From DATKMS01 sp035541735 (GTDB lineage: Bacteria > Desulfobacterota > Binatia > HRBIN30), in contig DATKMS010000069.1 of NCBI GenBank assembly GCA_035541735.1, positions 1-17,569 of the forward strand: a stretch of DNA of 17,569 nucleotides. Reading direction: 5' to 3'. Positions 15,038-17,569 of this stretch are shown one piece after another (the stretch's first letter is position 1; each line of letters starts with the position of its first letter). The notes beneath the pieces are model-generated. The model was not told the origin of the DNA, did no database searches, and saw nothing but the letters and a program-made list of their open reading frames with translations. Made by a program: the position numbers and the translations under genes.

Positions 15038-15315
15038 GGTGGCAGCGGCGTTGGTACTTGGCACGGTTTGCTTTTGGAGAAATTGGCCGGGCGCGGCGTT
15101 GGTGAGCGGGGCGGAGCGGCGGCAGGGGCCGGCGCTGAGGCGGCAATCGGTATCGAGGAAGACCGATGTCGGCGATTGCAGTTGCGAGCCGAAGCGACGG
15201 TAGCCACACAAGGGCACGCCTGGCGTTGCAAGGACAGCGAGCGGGTACACGCGCGCGCGGCCGCGCGTGGCGAGCATTGTGAAGGATCGATGTGAGGCCA
15301 CGGACATCGGTGTCC
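15030..15315. other. Non-coding 3' region of the IS91-like element
   Basis: These 286 bases follow the transposase stop and contain the subterminal hairpin (15033-15049) expected near an oriIS end, plus other small GC-rich palindromes (for example around GGACATCGGTGTCC at 15301-15314). I see no gene that I can support here. A short minus-strand open frame across it shows no family motif. Confidence 0.45.
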
Positions 15316-16512
15316 TCAGGTGTCCGGTGGTGGTCCGCCGGGTCGGGCGCGACGCGGTCGACGAGCGGTGGCGGCGAGGCGAATCAAGGCGCGGGCGCCG
15401 CAGTATGGGCAGCGCGGGCGGGAATCGTCGGTTGACGGCTGCGGGTCGGCTGTGGGGTGGTGCGATGGCGAAGCGTCGGTGGTGTCGGTCGCGGGCAGTT
15501 GGGCGGCGAGCAGGTGCTGGGCGCGTTTGAGCTGGGTGTTGACGTTGGCCGGGGCGAGCAGTCCGTAGTGTCGGATCTTCACGAAACGATCCGGCAGGAC
15601 GTGCAGGAGGAAGCGGCGGATGAATTCGTGGGGTGCAATGGAGCAGGTGCCCGCGCCGCGGGTGCGGAAGGTGATGAGATCATCACGCACGTCGAGCAGG
15701 CGCGCATTGGAGATCGCGACACGGTGGGTGTAGAGGCCGAGATAGCGCACGATCTGCTCGGGGCCGCCGAAGGGTTGCTTGGCGTACACCAGCCAGTCGA
15801 GCGTGCGCAGCGTGGTGATCAGTTGGCGAAACGCGGGCTGATCGAGGCCGGCATCCGCAAGCGTGCCGGTTTGATAGAGATCGATCAGGCCAGAGAGAAA
15901 CTTGCCCCGAAACAGCGCCGAGAGGACTTTGCCTGGGAACAGATAGTGCGGAGCCGCCGCCACCCAACGATTGGCGTGCGCATCGAATCCGCCGCCGCTG
16001 ACGATGCCGTGCACATGCGGATGGAAGTTCAGATCACGTTTCCAGGTGTGCAAGACCAGACTAAAACCGAGGGTGGCCCCCAGACGGTTGGGGTCCCGGG
16101 CCAGATCGAGCAGCGTGTGGGCGGCGGCGGCGAACAACAGATTAAAGAGCTGGCGCGGACAGCGTTGGGCAAGGGGGCGGAGCTGAGCCGGGAGAGTGAA
16201 GACAAGATGGAAGTAGTGGGTGGCGAGCAGGCGCTGTTTGCGTTGCTCTACCCAGCGGATCTGTGCCGGGCCCTGGCAGCTGGGGCAGTGGCGATTGAGG
16301 CAGGAGTCGTGCAGCACGACCTCGGCCGCACACTGCTGGCAGCGGTAGAGGTGGCTCCCGAGGGCCGGGGTGCGGCAGCGGTCGAGATCGTCGAGGACGC
16401 GCAGCTGCTCGGCCGAGAGCGTGTTGTGGCTTCGAAAGGCTCGGCCGTGTTGGCGCAGGATCGCGTTGATCTCGAAGGGCGGCGGCGCACCAGGTTGTGG
16501 GTGCGCGTGCAC
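15316..16512 (-). CDS. IS91-family transposase (Y2 HUH enzyme)
   Basis: 398 residues. The N-terminal zinc-binding domain shows Cys58-x2-Cys61 and Cys71, Cys76-x2-Cys79. The HUH metal-binding motif is in FHPHVHGIV (His166, His168). The paired catalytic tyrosines are Tyr257 and Tyr261 in VRYLGLYTHRVAISNARL, the IS91-type Y2 spacing. The enzyme nicks and joins single-stranded DNA and drives rolling-circle transposition from the oriIS end. An unusual C-terminal extension of about 55 Ser/Pro/Asp-rich residues ends in a CPYCG knuckle (368-372). The GTG start at 16512 lacks a clear ribosome site, but the upstream recombinase gene ends only 12 bases away, so translational coupling is likely. All catalytic residues are present and there is no frameshift, so the element may still be active. 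Confidence 0.92.
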   Translation of the reverse strand: MHAHPQPGAPPPFEINAILRQHGRAFRSHNTLSAEQLRVLDDLDRCRTPALGSHLYRCQQCAAEVVLHDSCLNRHCPSCQGPAQIRWVEQRKQRLLATHYFHLVFTLPAQLRPLAQRCPRQLFNLLFAAAAHTLLDLARDPNRLGATLGFSLVLHTWKRDLNFHPHVHGIVSGGGFDAHANRWVAAAPHYLFPGKVLSALFRGKFLSGLIDLYQTGTLADAGLDQPAFRQLITTLRTLDWLVYAKQPFGGPEQIVRYLGLYTHRVAISNARLLDVRDDLITFRTRGAGTCSIAPHEFIRRFLLHVLPDRFVKIRHYGLLAPANVNTQLKRAQHLLAAQLPATDTTDASPSHHPTADPQPSTDDSRPRCPYCGARALIRLAATARRPRRARPGGPPPDT

Positions 16513-16524
16513 GGCGAGCGTGGT

Positions 16525-17400
16525 TTAGCTGGGCTCGGCCGGGATTTTGGTGTCGCCGATCTGCGCGGCGATGGCGTCGAGCGGGGAGCGGGTTGCCGCA
16601 ATCAAGCGGGTGCTGACATGCACGTAGCGCGTGGTGGTGCGGATGGTGGCGTGGCCGAGCAGGACTTGGATGACACGCAGATCGGTCCCGGCTTCCAAGC
16701 TGTGGGTCGCGAAGGCGTGGCGCAGCGTGTGCGGCGTGATGCGTTTGGAGACGCCGCTGTGGGTGAGCGCGATGCGCAACGCGGTCTGCACCCCTTCAGG
16801 CCGCACCGGCTGGCCGGCAATAGCGCCGGGGAACAGATAGGGTTTGGCGGGCTGCTCGGCCCGGTAGTACTGGCGCAGGGAGGCGAGCAGGACAGGGCTG
16901 AGCATGGCGTAGCGGTCACGGCCGCCCTTGCCGGCGCGGACATGGATGACCATGCGTTGGGAGTCGAGGTCACCGATGCACAGGTTGCAGGCTTCCGAGA
17001 CACGCAGCCCGGAGCCGTAGGCACAGCACAGCAGCATGCGATACTTCGGCGAGCGCAAGGCCCCGAGGACCTTCGCGACCTCGCCGGGACTCGGGATGTC
17101 GAGGAGGACACGCGGCACCTTCGGGTAGGGGATGCGCTCGACCACGTCGGGTCGATTGAGCGTGATGGTGTAGAGGAACTTCAGGGCCGCCACATGCATC
17201 TTGAGGTTCGCGGGGCTGTAGTGAAGGGTGTCGACGAGGTGCACCAGATAGGCACGCACATCGTCGGCCCCGAGTTCGGCGGGCGAACGGCGGTAGTGAG
17301 CAGCCAATTGAGTGGCGCAGCGCAAATACTCGGCACGCGTCACCTCGGCCACGCCTTTGATGAGCAGATCTCCTTCCATGCGATCACGCAGTTGTCCCAT
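16525..17400 (-). CDS. Tyrosine recombinase of the IS91-like element
   Basis: 291 residues from ATG at 17400, which has AGGAGG six bases upstream. A longer frame reaching 17469 has no such signal. It is a XerC/D-like phage-integrase-family protein: SAM-like core-binding domain (about 1-90, RAEYLRCATQLAAHYRR), then catalytic Arg133 (GSGLRVSEACNL), Lys in RAGKGGRDR, HTLRHAFATHSL with the His/Arg pair, GHATIRTTTRYVHV with His and nucleophile Tyr259. It lacks the IntI-specific patch, so it is not a second integron integrase. It sits directly upstream of the IS91 transposase, as in other two-gene IS91-type elements, where its role (possibly resolving or targeting transposition products) is not settled. 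The five catalytic positions are intact. Confidence 0.9.
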   Translation of the reverse strand: MGQLRDRMEGDLLIKGVAEVTRAEYLRCATQLAAHYRRSPAELGADDVRAYLVHLVDTLHYSPANLKMHVAALKFLYTITLNRPDVVERIPYPKVPRVLLDIPSPGEVAKVLGALRSPKYRMLLCCAYGSGLRVSEACNLCIGDLDSQRMVIHVRAGKGGRDRYAMLSPVLLASLRQYYRAEQPAKPYLFPGAIAGQPVRPEGVQTALRIALTHSGVSKRITPHTLRHAFATHSLEAGTDLRVIQVLLGHATIRTTTRYVHVSTRLIAATRSPLDAIAAQIGDTKIPAEPS

Positions 17401-17554
17401 GCGACACCTCCTGTGTGGTGACCGGCCTGCGCCCATCGCAGGCGGGTGGGAGGTGGCAGCGTGGTGCAACTGCGGCCGCGCGTCACGCCTTGACGAAACG
17501 GACCGCGAAGAAGCACACTGCGCCGGTGACTCAACAGATCCCAGCTGCCGCGCA

Positions 17555-17569
17555 GCGGCTTAGTTCAAC
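17555..17569 (-). repeat. Right 15-bp inverted repeat at the window edge
   Basis: GCGGCTTAGTTCAAC, the perfect inverse of 15023-15037, ending on the last base of the window. GCCGC at 17547-17551 pairs with GCGGC at 17555-17559 over three bases. GTTCAAC (17563-17569) also matches the integron RYYYAAC box. Confidence 0.75.

Larger units (their letters stand above)
15023..17569 (-). mobile_element. IS91-like element with accessory tyrosine recombinase
   Basis: Perfect 15-bp inverted repeats (15023-15037 and 17555-17569) enclose two minus-strand genes, a tyrosine recombinase followed by an IS91-family transposase. Length is 2547 bp. Next to each end is a small GCCGC/GCGGC hairpin. IS91 elements insert beside GTTC or CTTG at their ori end; on the minus strand GTTC lies exactly at the left boundary. 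Some IS91-family members are known to carry an extra integrase-like gene. Classical IS91 lacks terminal inverted repeats, so these ends are unusual, and part of the repeat may belong to the target. Confidence 0.7.

Noticed and set aside
15029..15307. Short minus-strand frame downstream of the transposase
   Set aside because: No start signal or domain; it covers the presumed oriIS region with hairpins, which is expected to be non-coding.
15457..17421. 654-codon plus-strand open frame across the IS91-like element
   Set aside because: It is fully antisense to the transposase and recombinase, whose catalytic motifs are unmistakable. Its Gly/Val/Glu richness reflects the complementary codons.

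Overview
The window is a high-GC bacterial chromosome fragment. Its gene content is a cysK-type cysteine synthase, a DUF1329 protein next to an RND/MMPL transporter, an F420-type luciferase-like monooxygenase, a MaoC hydratase and a DUF445 protein. That mix is typical of uncultured, lipid-active, soil or sediment lineages such as Binatota-like or other former deltaproteobacterial groups. There is no phylogenetic marker here, so this placement is an inference only.

Layout, left to right. (1) Positions 1-2811, minus strand: a DUF1329 periplasmic protein followed by the 5' part of an RND-superfamily transporter that runs off the left edge. The two overlap by 26 bp. (2) 2990-6856, minus strand: a 1288-residue protein joining four normally separate domains: an LsrK/YoaC-like FGGY kinase, a D-isomer 2-hydroxyacid dehydrogenase, an SCP2 domain and a class II aldolase. 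It is divergent from cysK (7012-7962, plus strand). (3) 8006-12311, minus strand: alpha/beta hydrolase, DUF445 protein, MaoC hydratase and LLM monooxygenase, with small inverted-repeat elements in two of the gaps.

(4) 12444-15029 is a compact integron. The integrase gene intI (plus strand) is followed by a candidate Pc promoter, an attI-like core site, and one cassette that reads in the same direction as intI. The cassette carries two genes, a small two-membrane-helix protein (SLATT/DUF4231-like) and a SET-domain protein, and ends in an attC-like inverted-repeat site. The first six bases of the cassette (TTGGGC) are the exact complement of its own attC R box (GCCCAAC), as cassette circularisation predicts. 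The intI orientation is opposite to the usual class 1 arrangement.

(5) 15023-17569 is an insertion element bounded by perfect 15-bp inverted repeats. It carries an IS91-family Y2 HUH transposase and an upstream tyrosine recombinase, both on the minus strand. The outer 7 bp of its left repeat is the same GTTGAAC that closes the attC site, so the element sits exactly on an integron core site. The window ends on the last base of its right repeat.

The most interesting parts are the four-domain enzyme, the inverted single-cassette integron with its 2TM + SET cargo, and the IS91-like element whose ends coincide with integron core sites.
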